The notes below the pieces were generated by a model, which worked only from the letters and a program-made list of their open reading frames with translations, was not told where the DNA came from and ran no database searches. A program made the position numbers and the translations under genes. A DNA stretch of 12,059 nt from Coriobacteriia bacterium (lineage in GTDB: Bacteria; Actinomycetota; Coriobacteriia; Anaerosomatales; JAHIQC01): assembly GCA_030653635.1 (NCBI GenBank), contig JAURYZ010000080.1, forward strand, positions 1 to 12,059, read 5' to 3'. Each line of letters begins with the position of its first letter. Position 1 is the stretch's first letter. Of the stretch, positions 1 to 7,700 are shown piece after piece.

Positions 1-380
1 GTCGAGTCCGGGTGCTGGATTCGGTGGTCAGGAACATCATTCGCAGCATCGACGTCATGCCCGGTACCTATGCGATCGGCATCATCTCGATGGTGCTCTC
101 CCGTACATCTCAGCGCCTCGGGGATATGGCGGCCGGAACGGTCGTTATTGCCGATGAGCCCCCCGCGCGGCTCCCGGTGGCAGGCGGACGCGCCGAGGAA
201 CTCCAGGGCATCGTGGCTGAGTTTCTCAACAGGCGAGGTGCGCTTTCCCCGGATGGCCGCTGGCAAGTGGCGGTCCAGGTGCTTGCGGCCTACGGCGAGT
301 CCCCACAACAGGGGTGGGATGAGCCGATCGTGGCCGGCCGTCTCGTGCAACTATCAGGCGTCGAGGTACCTGCTACTTGA
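1..380 (+). CDS. RDD family membrane protein, C-terminal part (5' end outside window)
   Basis: The frame is open from the first bases of the window, so the gene begins upstream and only about 126 C-terminal residues are seen. The visible start of the fragment (RNIIRSIDVMPGTYAIG, then SQRLGDMAAGTVVI) is the last membrane segment and closing motif of the RDD domain; the final conserved Arg-Leu-Gly-Asp is present. RDD proteins are small polytopic membrane proteins, some proposed to be ion or sodium/proton transporters, but most have no proven role. After the domain comes a soluble tail of about 80 residues with an EFLNRRGALSPDGRW segment. Similar tails occur in RDD proteins encoded beside SpoIIM-like, MoxR or DUF58 genes (family knowledge; those neighbours would lie upstream and cannot be checked). 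The GTG at position 12 is inside the domain and is not the true start. The stop at 378-380 overlaps the putative -35 element of bioY. Confidence 0.85.
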   Translation, partial: RVRVLDSVVRNIIRSIDVMPGTYAIGIISMVLSRTSQRLGDMAAGTVVIADEPPARLPVAGGRAEELQGIVAEFLNRRGALSPDGRWQVAVQVLAAYGESPQQGWDEPIVAGRLVQLSGVEVPAT

Positions 381-405
381 CGTTGTGGCGCCTGGCAGAT
401 ACCGT
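377..405 (+). promoter_or_regulatory. Putative bioY promoter (TTGACG - 17 bp - TACCGT)
   Basis: TTGACG at 377-382 matches five of six bases of the sigma-70 -35 consensus. It is followed after exactly 17 bp by TACCGT at 400-405, which keeps the three most important -10 positions (T, A and final T). The -35 overlaps the stop codon of the upstream gene. The -10 runs into the left arm of the inverted repeat at 402-432, so a repressor bound there would block RNA polymerase. The -10 is weak, so this is an inference from position and spacing. Confidence 0.5.
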
Positions 406-432
406 TAACCGCCAATCGCCAGCAGTTAACGG
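402..432 (+). promoter_or_regulatory. Candidate BirA (biotin repressor) operator
   Basis: CCGTTAAC at 402-409 and GTTAACGG at 425-432 are perfect reverse complements separated by 15 bp. Known BirA boxes are inverted repeats of the form TTGTwAACC, 14-16 bp spacer, GGTTwACAA. The GTTAAC core and the spacer length here fit, while the outer TT/AA positions are CC/GG. The right arm ends within the Shine-Dalgarno GGAGG (431-435) of bioY and the left arm overlaps the proposed -10. Repression of biotin uptake by biotin-loaded BirA is therefore the likely logic. A BirA with a DNA-binding domain must exist elsewhere in the genome for this to hold. Confidence 0.6.
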
Positions 433-439
433 AGGCCCG

Positions 440-1006
440 ATGAACCAGTCTGCAATCGTATCTCGCCCTCGTGGAGTGACTCGTTCCAGAGTTACCAGCG
501 CCCTTGTCGCCGCCTTGCTTGCGGCATCCGCATTCGTGACTATCCCGATTGGCACGGTCCCATTGACGCTCCAGGTCTTTGTGGTGGTGCTCGCGGCCCT
601 TGTGCTCGAGCCCCTTGCCGCTGCCGCCTCAATCGGTCTGTATTTGACCATGGGAGCGATTGGCCTTCCCGTATTCTCGGGGATGAAGGGTGGGTTCGGG
701 GTGCTTCTCGGCCCGACTGGCGGATATCTGGTGGGCTTTCTCGTGGGCGCGGTGGTGGCATCGATCATCCGAACGCGCCTAGCTTCGCGTGGAGTGCCGC
801 TGGCAGATGCCCTTGCAGCTGCCGCCTGCATCCTGGTCATCTATGCGATCGGCTGGTTCCAGCTTCACGTGGTCGCAGGGTTGGGCTGGGCATCTGCATT
901 TGCGGCCGGAGTCGCGCCGTTCGTGTTGATCGACGTCGCCAAGGCCGCTGTAGCGATGGGCGTGGCCAAGGCCTTGCGCCGCGCGGGAGTCATCGAGGCG
1001 GCCTAG
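440..1006 (+). CDS. bioY: Biotin transporter BioY (ECF S component)
   Basis: This is the substrate-capture membrane subunit for biotin uptake. It works with an ECF module (EcfA1, EcfA2, EcfT) or, in some organisms, alone. The 188-residue protein has the usual BioY length and about six hydrophobic segments. Family hallmarks are visible: the IPIGTVPLTLQ stretch after the first helix (35-45), GLPVF (75-79) followed by a Gly-rich GMKGGFGVLLGPTGGYLVG block (81-99), and a C-terminal helix with Asp165 and Lys168 (FVLIDVAKAA), a conserved Asp-x-x-Lys in the family. The ATG at 440 is chosen because GGAGG (431-435) stands just before it and the protein then begins with a short polar N terminus. An in-frame TTG at 377 would start inside the previous gene. 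No ECF ATPase genes follow, so a shared energising module encoded elsewhere is likely. The operator in front suggests biotin-responsive repression. Confidence 0.93.
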   Translation: MNQSAIVSRPRGVTRSRVTSALVAALLAASAFVTIPIGTVPLTLQVFVVVLAALVLEPLAAAASIGLYLTMGAIGLPVFSGMKGGFGVLLGPTGGYLVGFLVGAVVASIIRTRLASRGVPLADALAAAACILVIYAIGWFQLHVVAGLGWASAFAAGVAPFVLIDVAKAAVAMGVAKALRRAGVIEAA

Positions 1007-1021
1007 AGCCCGATATTGGCA

Positions 1022-1080
1022 AAGACTCACAAGACTCACCCCTCTTTCGGCTGTCGCGTGTCCGAGCCTCACCGTATAGT
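1022..1080 (+). promoter_or_regulatory. Intergenic region with tandem AAGACTCAC repeat and -10-like TATAGT
   Basis: The 9-mer AAGACTCAC occurs twice head to tail at 1022-1030 and 1031-1039. A good -10 hexamer TATAGT lies at 1075-1080, but no -35 element stands 16-18 bp upstream. A transcript from this -10 would begin at about 1086-1088, almost exactly at the GTG codon at 1086. The region therefore probably carries the promoter of the nuclease/ATPase pair, and the direct repeat could be an activator site. Neither point is proven. No terminator is seen after bioY. Confidence 0.35.
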
Positions 1081-1121
1081 GGGCTGTGACATCTCGTGCC
1101 ACCGTCTTGCGGGGGGACCCA

Positions 1122-2378
1122 TTGGCTCGCGCGTTCACGTTCATCCACACTGCCGATCTTCATCTCGACGCACCGTTTGCGGGTATCGATGCTGCGGATC
1201 CACGCATCCGCGAAGCGCTCGTGGACTCCACCTACTGCGCTTTGGACAGGATCGTTTCGCTCGCTGTGGAGCGCGGCGTCGACTTCGTCCTAATCGCCGG
1301 TGACACCTACAACAGCCGTGACAAATCACTGCGCGCCCAGTTGCGCTTCAAGTCGGCTTGCGAGCGCCTCTCCTCGGCGGGCATCCCTGTGTTCATCGCG
1401 CAGGGCAACCACGACCCGGCCGACGGGTGGACCGCGAATCTGACGTTCCCTCAAAGCGTGCGGTACTTTGCGACCGACGCCGTCGAGCGCATCGAGGTGC
1501 TGGACCCTGAATCCGGCGAGTTGCTCTGCGCGCTTTACGGCCGCGGATACGCTATCGGGCCCACGAAGCTAAACCTCGCCCGTGGTTTCAAGCGTGAGAC
1601 TGCCGACGAGAACGCTTTGGCCGTGTTGCATGCCAACGTGGGCGGGCAGGAGGGCTACGAGTCCTACGCGCCTTGCACGATGGACGATCTGCGCGCCGCC
1701 GGAATGGACTACTGGGCGCTCGGGCACATCCACAAACCCAGCGAGTTGTCCGACTCGCCACGCGTGCGCTACGCGGGAAGCCCCCAGGGTCTCAATCCGA
1801 AAGAGGATGGTCCGCACGGGTGTTGGGTCGTGACGATGGAGCGAGGCGCTATTCTCGCCGAGGAGTTCGTCGAGACCTCATGCGTGCGCTGGGCGCGAAC
1901 GACGCTAGACATCAGCGGCTTGGACTCGCTTGAGGCGGTGCATGCCGCGATTCGCGAGCAGTGCTCGGTTGCGCGTGCCGAGGCGTGTGGTCGGCCTTCG
2001 GTGTTGCGCCTAGAGCTCTCGGGTCGCACCGAGGCGCATGCAGAGCTGGCCCGAGGGGCGAGCCTCTTTGAGCTTGTAACTGAGCTTCGCGACGAGCAGA
2101 TGGTGGAGAGCCCCTGGCTGTGGGTGGACCGCGTCCGTGACGCCACCCGCGGTGTGCTCGATATCGAGTTCCTTGCAGGAGTCGAGGACTTCACCGGAGA
2201 CCTTGTGAGAATCGCCGCCGAGGCGATCAGGGATCCCGAACTCTCATCCGCTCTTCTGGCTGAGGCCCTCGCGGGCGTTGACTCGGCGGTCGGCGCCAAA
2301 GAGCGCGATGCGGCATCCCTGATCGAGCAGGCGCGCGACGTGTGCCTCGATCGGCTCATCGGAGGCGAGGACCGATGA
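1122..2378 (+). CDS. SbcD/Mre11-like metallophosphoesterase (DNA repair exonuclease, YhaO type)
   Basis: This is a predicted Mn-dependent DNA nuclease that acts with the ATPase encoded next. With the TTG start it has 418 residues. The calcineurin-like phosphoesterase motifs appear in order: DLHLD (12-16), GDTYNS (60-65), GNHD (95-98), HANVGG (170-175) and GHIHKP (201-206), supplying the metal-binding Asp, Asn and His residues. The C-terminal 180 residues form the helical and beta capping region that contacts the partner ATPase in this family. The TTG at 1122 is preferred because FTFIHTADLHLD then sits at the very N terminus, as is normal, and a G-rich stretch (1111-1117) precedes it. A GTG at 1086 is also in frame, lacks a ribosome site, and could only serve as a leaderless start. 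The stop overlaps the ATG of the ATPase gene (ATGA), indicating translational coupling. Resemblance is to Bacillus YhaO more than to enterobacterial SbcD. Confidence 0.88.
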   Translation: MARAFTFIHTADLHLDAPFAGIDAADPRIREALVDSTYCALDRIVSLAVERGVDFVLIAGDTYNSRDKSLRAQLRFKSACERLSSAGIPVFIAQGNHDPADGWTANLTFPQSVRYFATDAVERIEVLDPESGELLCALYGRGYAIGPTKLNLARGFKRETADENALAVLHANVGGQEGYESYAPCTMDDLRAAGMDYWALGHIHKPSELSDSPRVRYAGSPQGLNPKEDGPHGCWVVTMERGAILAEEFVETSCVRWARTTLDISGLDSLEAVHAAIREQCSVARAEACGRPSVLRLELSGRTEAHAELARGASLFELVTELRDEQMVESPWLWVDRVRDATRGVLDIEFLAGVEDFTGDLVRIAAEAIRDPELSSALLAEALAGVDSAVGAKERDAASLIEQARDVCLDRLIGGEDR

Positions 2379-4891
2379 GACTCAGCCGCATCATCGCTGA
2401 GCGTTTCGGTTCGCTTCGCTCTGCCACTTTGGGGCCGCTCGGCGACGGGCTCACGGTCGTCTTGGGCCCCAACGAGGCGGGCAAGACGAGCTTCACCACG
2501 CTCGTCCGCTACGTGCTTTACGGGTATCCGACCAAACGCGACGCAGAGCCGGATTACGAGTGCGATGCGGGCAAGCGCTTGGGCCGTCTTGTCTTTAGCG
2601 ACGGCGACAGTCAGTGGGCGCTCGAGCGGGCGGAAGGCACGCACGGTGGTCCGCTGGCGATAAGCACTCTGGCTGGACCGGACCGGCCAGAGCTGCTCTC
2701 CGAGGTCACGCGAGGAGTCAGCCGCGATTCGTTTCGGGTTGTCTTCGGCTTCGGCTTAGACGAGATGGTTCAGATAGAGACTGGCCGAGGAGCTGGCATG
2801 GACATCCTGTCCAAGCTCTACGCCGCCAAGGTCGGGCTTGAGGTCAGCCCCTCGGATGTTCGCGCGGGACTGGAATCGGAGGCGTCCGAGTTGTGGCGTC
2901 CGAGCGGTCGTAATCCTGAGCTCAATGCACTCAAGGCCAAGATAACTGAGGTCAAGAGGCAGATAGCTGATCTCGAATCACAGGCGTCCAAATTCGCGCA
3001 GGATCAACAGCGACTCGCCGAACTTGATGATCAACTCGAAGCCGCGCGCGCGGATCGTGAAGCCGCCACATTGCGCGCCCAAGAGTTGGGTGCGGCGGCG
3101 CAGAAGCTCGTCGATCTTGAGACCAGGGTCTTTGAGGCGACCGAGCAAGCGCACTTGGCGCGAGAAGAGATAGCCCAGGACGACCAGAAGCGCGCCGAAC
3201 TCGTGATCGATGAGCGACTGCTTGCGGTTGCGGCTGAGTTGGGTGAGGTCTTGGGTGAATCATCCGGGTTCCGTGAGAGGCTTCGTCGCTCAGGCGAGCA
3301 GGAGCTTGAGATGTCGTCGCTTCGTGCTAGGGCAGCGCTCAAACTCGCCGAAGCGGGAGTAGGCTCACCTGAGGCGGATGCTGCTGACATGGGACCGGAG
3401 ACTACAGCCGGGGTCGAGCGCTGGAAGACGCGCTTGGTCGGGCTCGAGTCGCAAGCGGCGATGAGCCGACGGGCCGCCGATACCGCTAAGGACGCCCTTG
3501 AGCCCGCCTGGCTTGAGTCCGACAAGGCTCGGCGGGCCACATCCGGTTCTCGCCTGTGGGCACCTGGCGCACTCATGGTGGCACTGGGACTCGTGATCGT
3601 AGCGGTAGCTGGGGTAGCAGCCGATTTGTTGCAGGCGGTTCTCGGCCTGCTCGTCACAGGTACGGGCGTCGCGCTGCTCGTTCGAGTGTTGCGTCCGCAA
3701 ACCACGGCACCTGGCGCGTTGTCCCGAGAGCAGGTCTCAGGAACGGCTGGGGCGGCCGAGCTGGCGGCGAAGCGCGATGCGGCGGAGTTGCAGCAGGCTC
3801 TCGATGAATGGCGGACGTGGCTTTCGATCCGCGGCTTGGGTCATGCGGGAGAAGACCCCACTGCGGCGTCGTTGCTTCTTGGGAGTCTCAAGGAGTATCG
3901 CGCTCTTGTGGCCGACGCAAATCGGATCGCTGCTGCGCGAGACCAGGAGCTGGCGGCATGCGCGGCCTATCGTGCGCAGCTCGCGTCTTTGACCGAGCAC
4001 GTCGCTCCAGCGCTGTCCAGACTCGCTTTCGAAGATATCCCAGCGCAGGCGGCGCGTTTGAGTCAGGACCTAGAGGTGGCTCGTGCTGCTGATCTCACGC
4101 ACCGCGAACTGAATACCCGAATCGCGAACCATGAGTCTGTGGCCGCGCAGGCAGATGCGCGCCTGGCGCTTGCGACTGAGGATCGGTTGAGCCTTCTCGA
4201 TCGAGTTGGGCTCGGCGCTTCTGACGCCCTTCTTGTGGCCACCGAGGCGGCCGCTGCAAAAGAGCTGGCGCGCGCGGCCACTGTGGCGTTCGACAAAATC
4301 GCCACCGACCACACGGCGTTGGCAACTCGGCTGGACAGCGAGGGCAGAGATAACGCGATGGCCACATTGCGCCTCGAGCTGGCTGTACTTGATGAGCGTC
4401 GCGATTTTGCGCTGGAGCGCTACGCGGTCTTGGCGGTGGCCGAGACCCTCATGGCCCGCACGCAGTCATTCACCGAGCAGGCGCGTCAACCGCAGGTCGT
4501 ACGCCGGGCCAGTGAACTGTTCGAATCGATCACCGAGGGTCGGTACGTCAGCGTGAGCGTTCCATCAGATGGCGGTGAGTTCATCGTGTTTGATCCCGAC
4601 TCCCGCCCACGCCCGAGCTCAGAGCTGTCCACGGGAACGGCACAACAGCTGTACCTCGCTTTGCGCATAGCTTTGATCGAGACACTGGATGAAGTCGGCC
4701 CAGGTCTACCTGTGCTCATGGACGACGTGCTCGTGAACTTCGACCCCGAGCGCAAGCGAGGGGCCGCGAAGGCTATTCGCCATCTCGCGGCCCATCGCCA
4801 AGTTGTTCTGTTCACGTGCCATCCGGAGACCGCGCGACTCATGCAGGAAGTCGCACCGGATCACAGTCAGCTTACGCTCGATCGCTGCTAG
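2375..4891 (+). CDS. SbcC/Rad50-like AAA ATPase with central transmembrane hairpin (YhaN type)
   Basis: This 838-residue split-ATPase protein is the expected partner of the upstream nuclease in DNA end or break processing. The N-terminal lobe has Walker A GPNEAGKT (31-38). The C-terminal lobe has the ABC signature LSTGTAQQL (751-759) and Walker B ending in DD (783-784, LPVLMDDVLVNFD). Between them lie long Ala/Glu/Arg-rich coiled-coil stretches, roughly 180-390 and 445-700. At about 398-440 there are two adjacent hydrophobic segments (GALMVALGLVIVAVAG and a second rich in Leu/Val/Gly) that look like a membrane hairpin. No CxxC zinc hook is present. This layout fits YhaN-like proteins rather than classical SbcC or Rad50. 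The ATG at 2375 overlaps the preceding stop and follows GGAGG/GCGAGG at 2361-2370; a GTG at 2342 would add eleven unconserved residues. The stop overlaps that of the convergent creD-like gene. Confidence 0.87.
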   Translation: MRLSRIIAERFGSLRSATLGPLGDGLTVVLGPNEAGKTSFTTLVRYVLYGYPTKRDAEPDYECDAGKRLGRLVFSDGDSQWALERAEGTHGGPLAISTLAGPDRPELLSEVTRGVSRDSFRVVFGFGLDEMVQIETGRGAGMDILSKLYAAKVGLEVSPSDVRAGLESEASELWRPSGRNPELNALKAKITEVKRQIADLESQASKFAQDQQRLAELDDQLEAARADREAATLRAQELGAAAQKLVDLETRVFEATEQAHLAREEIAQDDQKRAELVIDERLLAVAAELGEVLGESSGFRERLRRSGEQELEMSSLRARAALKLAEAGVGSPEADAADMGPETTAGVERWKTRLVGLESQAAMSRRAADTAKDALEPAWLESDKARRATSGSRLWAPGALMVALGLVIVAVAGVAADLLQAVLGLLVTGTGVALLVRVLRPQTTAPGALSREQVSGTAGAAELAAKRDAAELQQALDEWRTWLSIRGLGHAGEDPTAASLLLGSLKEYRALVADANRIAAARDQELAACAAYRAQLASLTEHVAPALSRLAFEDIPAQAARLSQDLEVARAADLTHRELNTRIANHESVAAQADARLALATEDRLSLLDRVGLGASDALLVATEAAAAKELARAATVAFDKIATDHTALATRLDSEGRDNAMATLRLELAVLDERRDFALERYAVLAVAETLMARTQSFTEQARQPQVVRRASELFESITEGRYVSVSVPSDGGEFIVFDPDSRPRPSSELSTGTAQQLYLALRIALIETLDEVGPGLPVLMDDVLVNFDPERKRGAAKAIRHLAAHRQVVLFTCHPETARLMQEVAPDHSQLTLDRC

Positions 4892-6087
4892 GGCCGGTCG
4901 AGTTGTGCGAGTCGCCTAGTCCTGCGCTCGGCGGCGTTGCGCTCGAACAGCTCACTCCAGTCGATCCGTGCGGTCGAGTACATGAAGTAGGCGAGGGTTA
5001 GCACGGCGCCGATGGTGACCGCGAGACCCGTGAACCCTTCGAAGAAGAAGCTGAAGCTGAACAGGACCAGGAACACGAACTGACCCACAGCCGCGGCGAG
5101 CACCGTTCTTCGGTCAGGGAGCGCCGCGCTGAGGTAGGCCACGCACAGCCCGACCGAAACCGTCGATGCTATAGCGAACGCGAGCCCAAGATCGATCCGG
5201 TCTACGAGGTATGCGAACAGCAGGTGGAACGCGAAGAAGCCGGCTGCCAAAAACGCGAAGTTCATGGGATGGATGTTAATCTTGCGCGTGGCGCTCACGA
5301 GTATTAGGGACGCGAAGTAGAACATCAGCGACACTGGGGCAAAGAACGACACTCTTGAAGCGACGGGCCCAGGGTTTATGGGCTTGGGCATCTTGATACC
5401 GATCGGGCGTCCGCTCACAAGGCTGTCGTAATTCCAGGACAAGGTCGACCCTTGTGCCGAGGCCACTTTTCCGGTGGGGGAGACGGCGTCGGCGGGAAAG
5501 TCGTACCCCTGAAAGTCCGTGCTCATCGTGAGCGAGAAATCGTCTATGACTCCGACGCCCTCGGTAGCCACATATCGCCACTCATCCAGTCCTTGGGTGC
5601 GATATCCAGTCGCCACCAGTGCAATGGCCCCGGGATCGATCATGAACTGTGCCACCGCTGCGCCGTTGACATAGGTCACCGGGAGGTTCTTGCCGTCAAC
5701 CGAGACGGCGAATCCGTCATAGACCCCGTTGGGCGATGGAAAGGCGAGCTGCATGCTCACCGACGTACTTTCTTTCGATGCATTGCGTACACCATAGGTG
5801 CCGGCAAAATCCACGCCGTAGGTCGAGTACCAAAGAAGCCCGCGGCGACGCTGGTCCAGCTTGAACTTCGCGTCGATGTCGCTCGACACCACGGGGATGA
5901 CGTTCTTGCCTGAGTGAAAGACGGGCGCGCTTTGGGTCTGTGGCTCTCCCCAGAGAGTACCGACCTGCTCCCAGCCGCCTTGGCCGGTGTTGTCGGTCCG
6001 ATACTGGACCGTGCCACCCAGCACCACCCATCCGAATGCCGCGGCCATGAAAATCACAAAGACCGCGAATAGTCTGAGTCCCGTCAC
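4888..6087 (-). CDS. creD: CreD-like inner-membrane protein
   Basis: The 399-residue protein has one N-terminal membrane helix (about 5-25), an extracytoplasmic beta-rich domain of roughly 220 residues, and a C-terminal bundle of five helices (about 248-370). This is the CreD arrangement. Sequence echoes of CreD are the KINIHPMNFAFLAAG segment (269-283; CreD has an Arg/Lys-x-HP motif entering a helix), the FAYLVDRIDLGLAFAIAS region and the final MYSTARIDW motif (369-377), close to the TR-x-DWY end of CreD. CreD belongs to the CreBC regulon in enterobacteria and is linked to envelope integrity and beta-lactam response; its molecular function is unknown. Here it follows a response regulator and a kinase in the same order, which supports the call. 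The start is GTG at 6087, set by a strong AAAGGAGG five bases upstream; the open frame continues to 6303 but into unlikely, Cys/Arg-rich sequence. Family assignment rests on architecture and short motifs. Confidence 0.65.
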   Translation of the reverse strand: MTGLRLFAVFVIFMAAAFGWVVLGGTVQYRTDNTGQGGWEQVGTLWGEPQTQSAPVFHSGKNVIPVVSSDIDAKFKLDQRRRGLLWYSTYGVDFAGTYGVRNASKESTSVSMQLAFPSPNGVYDGFAVSVDGKNLPVTYVNGAAVAQFMIDPGAIALVATGYRTQGLDEWRYVATEGVGVIDDFSLTMSTDFQGYDFPADAVSPTGKVASAQGSTLSWNYDSLVSGRPIGIKMPKPINPGPVASRVSFFAPVSLMFYFASLILVSATRKINIHPMNFAFLAAGFFAFHLLFAYLVDRIDLGLAFAIASTVSVGLCVAYLSAALPDRRTVLAAAVGQFVFLVLFSFSFFFEGFTGLAVTIGAVLTLAYFMYSTARIDWSELFERNAAERRTRRLAQLDRP

Positions 6088-6092
6088 CAGTG

Positions 6093-6100
6093 CCTCCTTT
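6093..6100 (-). promoter_or_regulatory. Strong ribosome-binding site deciding the creD-like start
   Basis: On the minus strand this reads AAAGGAGG, a near-perfect Shine-Dalgarno, five bases before GTG at 6087. It argues against the longer open frame reaching 6303, which would put the first 72 codons across the intergenic region and into the end of the kinase gene. Confidence 0.75.
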
Positions 6101-6145
6101 TTGGTTGGCGCGCCCGTTCCCTGGACGCTCAAGGCCCAGTATGTG

Positions 6146-6160
6146 CGCTTTGCAAAAGCG
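6146..6160 (-). repeat. Short inverted repeat in kinase-creD spacer
   Basis: CGCTTT and AAAGCG arms (6146-6151 and 6155-6160) flank three bases, with TTTGCAAA as a perfect internal palindrome. It lies about 60 bp upstream of the creD-like start within the 172-bp gap after the kinase. It may be an operator for a creD-specific promoter or a small hairpin. I found no convincing -35/-10 pair around it. Confidence 0.35.
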
Positions 6161-6259
6161 AAAGGTGGCATTGAGGCGCCGAGGAGATTACAACCCGGTG
6201 TGCTGTGGCAACGGTTCGGTTGCAGCAGGTAAGCGCGTGCGGGTTCCTCGGCGGTAAGG

Positions 6260-7675
6260 CTAGCCTCTGAGCGCAGGCAGATACACCGTGAAGACCGTGC
6301 CACCCTGGGGTCGGTTCGCGACTTCTATGCGCCCGGCGTGGCGCTCGATGATTGCCCGGACGATTGCCAACCCTAGGCCAGCCCCGCCCTTGGCGCGTTC
6401 GCGGCTCGGCTCGGCCCGATAGAACCGATCAAATATCCGCGCGAGATCCTCCTCGGCGATTCCGGGACCTTCATCCATGATCGAGATCGTCGCCCAGTCG
6501 CCTTCATGTGCAAGCGCCACGGTGATCGTCCCGCCCTGGTTCATCACGCGCAACGCATTGTCCAGCAGATTCGCCACGACCTGTTGGAGCCGGTCGGGAT
6601 CGCCAAGCACAGCCGGTGCCGCGCCGGTTACCCTCAACTCGACCCCGCGTCCCTCGGCCAGATGCTCCATGGCGCTAGCGGCGCGTTGCGACACCTCAAG
6701 GGGGTCAACGCGCCTGATGGGCAGCTCGCCTGTGGCCCCGTCGATACGTTGAAGGGTGAGTAGGTCATCGGCAAGACGCGCGAGGCGATCGGCCTCACGA
6801 ACGATGGTGCCGAGGAAGCGCTGGGCGTCGACGGGCGGAACATCCCCATCGGCGAGCGTCTCGGCCATGCCGCGAATCGCAGTCAGTGGGCTTCTGAGTT
6901 CATGGGACACGTCGGAGACGAACTGAGACTTGCGGCGCTCCTCGGCCTTCAGCTCGTCCAGCGCGCGCTGTACCTCATCGGCCATCTGATTGAATGCGAG
7001 AGCGACGGAGCGAGTTTCGCGCGAGCCACTTGGGCGCACTCTGGCTGAATGGTCCCCGCCCGCGAACGCTACGGCCCCGGCTTCCAGGCGTCGCAGTGGG
7101 CTTGAGAGCCACCGCGCCATAAGTTCCGCGACAAGCAGCGTGAAGGCTGCGAACAGGAGCACGAGGCCGGTCAGTCGGATACGGTAATCGCTCACGAGAG
7201 TCATGATGGAGAAGGTGTTCGCAGCAGCGCTTGCGGCTCCTGCGATCGTTCCGTCTGCATCTCGTATCGGTGCAGCCACGAACAGGGCGAGCCTGCCCGT
7301 GCCGGTAATGCGGGAGTCAGCGCCGTACTCGTCGTGTAGCGCCTCGGCGATTTCTTCGCGGCCGGAGAAGTCCTGGCCCAATGATCGTCCGGCCGAGTCT
7401 GCGATCACGATGCCGTTAGCATCCACAATGCGCAGCCAGGAGTTGCCCGGGAGTTCGAGGCCGGACAGGGCTTCGCTCAGCGCAGCGCTATCACCATAGC
7501 CGTTGGTCTCGGCGAGAACAGCGGCGAGCTTCGCTTCGCTGCCGAGCCTCTCCTCGAGCTTACGCAAGCCGTAACTCTCAAGCTCGCTCAGGAAGTACCA
7601 CGACAGCACGCCGGCGGAGAGCACGGCTACGATGAGCAGCGAGACCAGCAGCCGGGTGCGGATGGATGTGGGCAC
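6260..7675 (-). CDS. Membrane sensor histidine kinase (PhoR/CreC-like)
   Basis: The protein has 471 residues. TM1 is at about 8-29 and an extracytoplasmic sensor domain at about 30-165. The latter contains a PAS/Cache-like strand pattern (WLRIVDANGIVIADS, then LFVAAPIRDADGTIAG) like that of PhoR/WalK-type kinases. TM2 is at about 168-187, followed by HAMP (188-240) and a HisKA domain with His258 in SHELRSPL. The HATPase domain has N-box QQVVANLLDNALRVM (Asn373), G1 DEGPG (401-405), F-box IFDRFYR, and G2 GGAGLGL (430-436). All catalytic boxes are intact, so it should autophosphorylate on His258 and pass phosphate to the adjacent response regulator. The GTG at 7675 is supported by GAGGAG seven bases upstream. 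It lies 25 bp after the regulator's stop, in the same operon, and is followed by the creD-like gene. The signal sensed is unknown. Confidence 0.95.
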   Translation of the reverse strand: MPTSIRTRLLVSLLIVAVLSAGVLSWYFLSELESYGLRKLEERLGSEAKLAAVLAETNGYGDSAALSEALSGLELPGNSWLRIVDANGIVIADSAGRSLGQDFSGREEIAEALHDEYGADSRITGTGRLALFVAAPIRDADGTIAGAASAAANTFSIMTLVSDYRIRLTGLVLLFAAFTLLVAELMARWLSSPLRRLEAGAVAFAGGDHSARVRPSGSRETRSVALAFNQMADEVQRALDELKAEERRKSQFVSDVSHELRSPLTAIRGMAETLADGDVPPVDAQRFLGTIVREADRLARLADDLLTLQRIDGATGELPIRRVDPLEVSQRAASAMEHLAEGRGVELRVTGAAPAVLGDPDRLQQVVANLLDNALRVMNQGGTITVALAHEGDWATISIMDEGPGIAEEDLARIFDRFYRAEPSRERAKGGAGLGLAIVRAIIERHAGRIEVANRPQGGTVFTVYLPALRG

Positions 7676-7700
7676 GTCGGGGCTCCTCGGGTCCGGGCCG

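Noticed and set aside
402..432. Riboswitch or attenuator hairpin before bioY
   Set aside because: The two arms are only 8 bp with a 15-base gap, and the left arm overlaps the proposed -10, so it would not be in the RNA. A DNA operator fits better.
1769..2644. Open frame of 291 codons on the minus strand across the nuclease/ATPase junction
   Set aside because: It is rich in Ser/Arg/Ala with no domain and lies wholly opposite two genes with intact catalytic motifs. Long antisense frames are expected at high GC.
4888..6303. Longer creD-like protein of 471 residues
   Set aside because: The first 72 codons cover the intergenic gap and the tail of the kinase gene, with no ribosome site. A strong AAAGGAGG marks the GTG at 6087.
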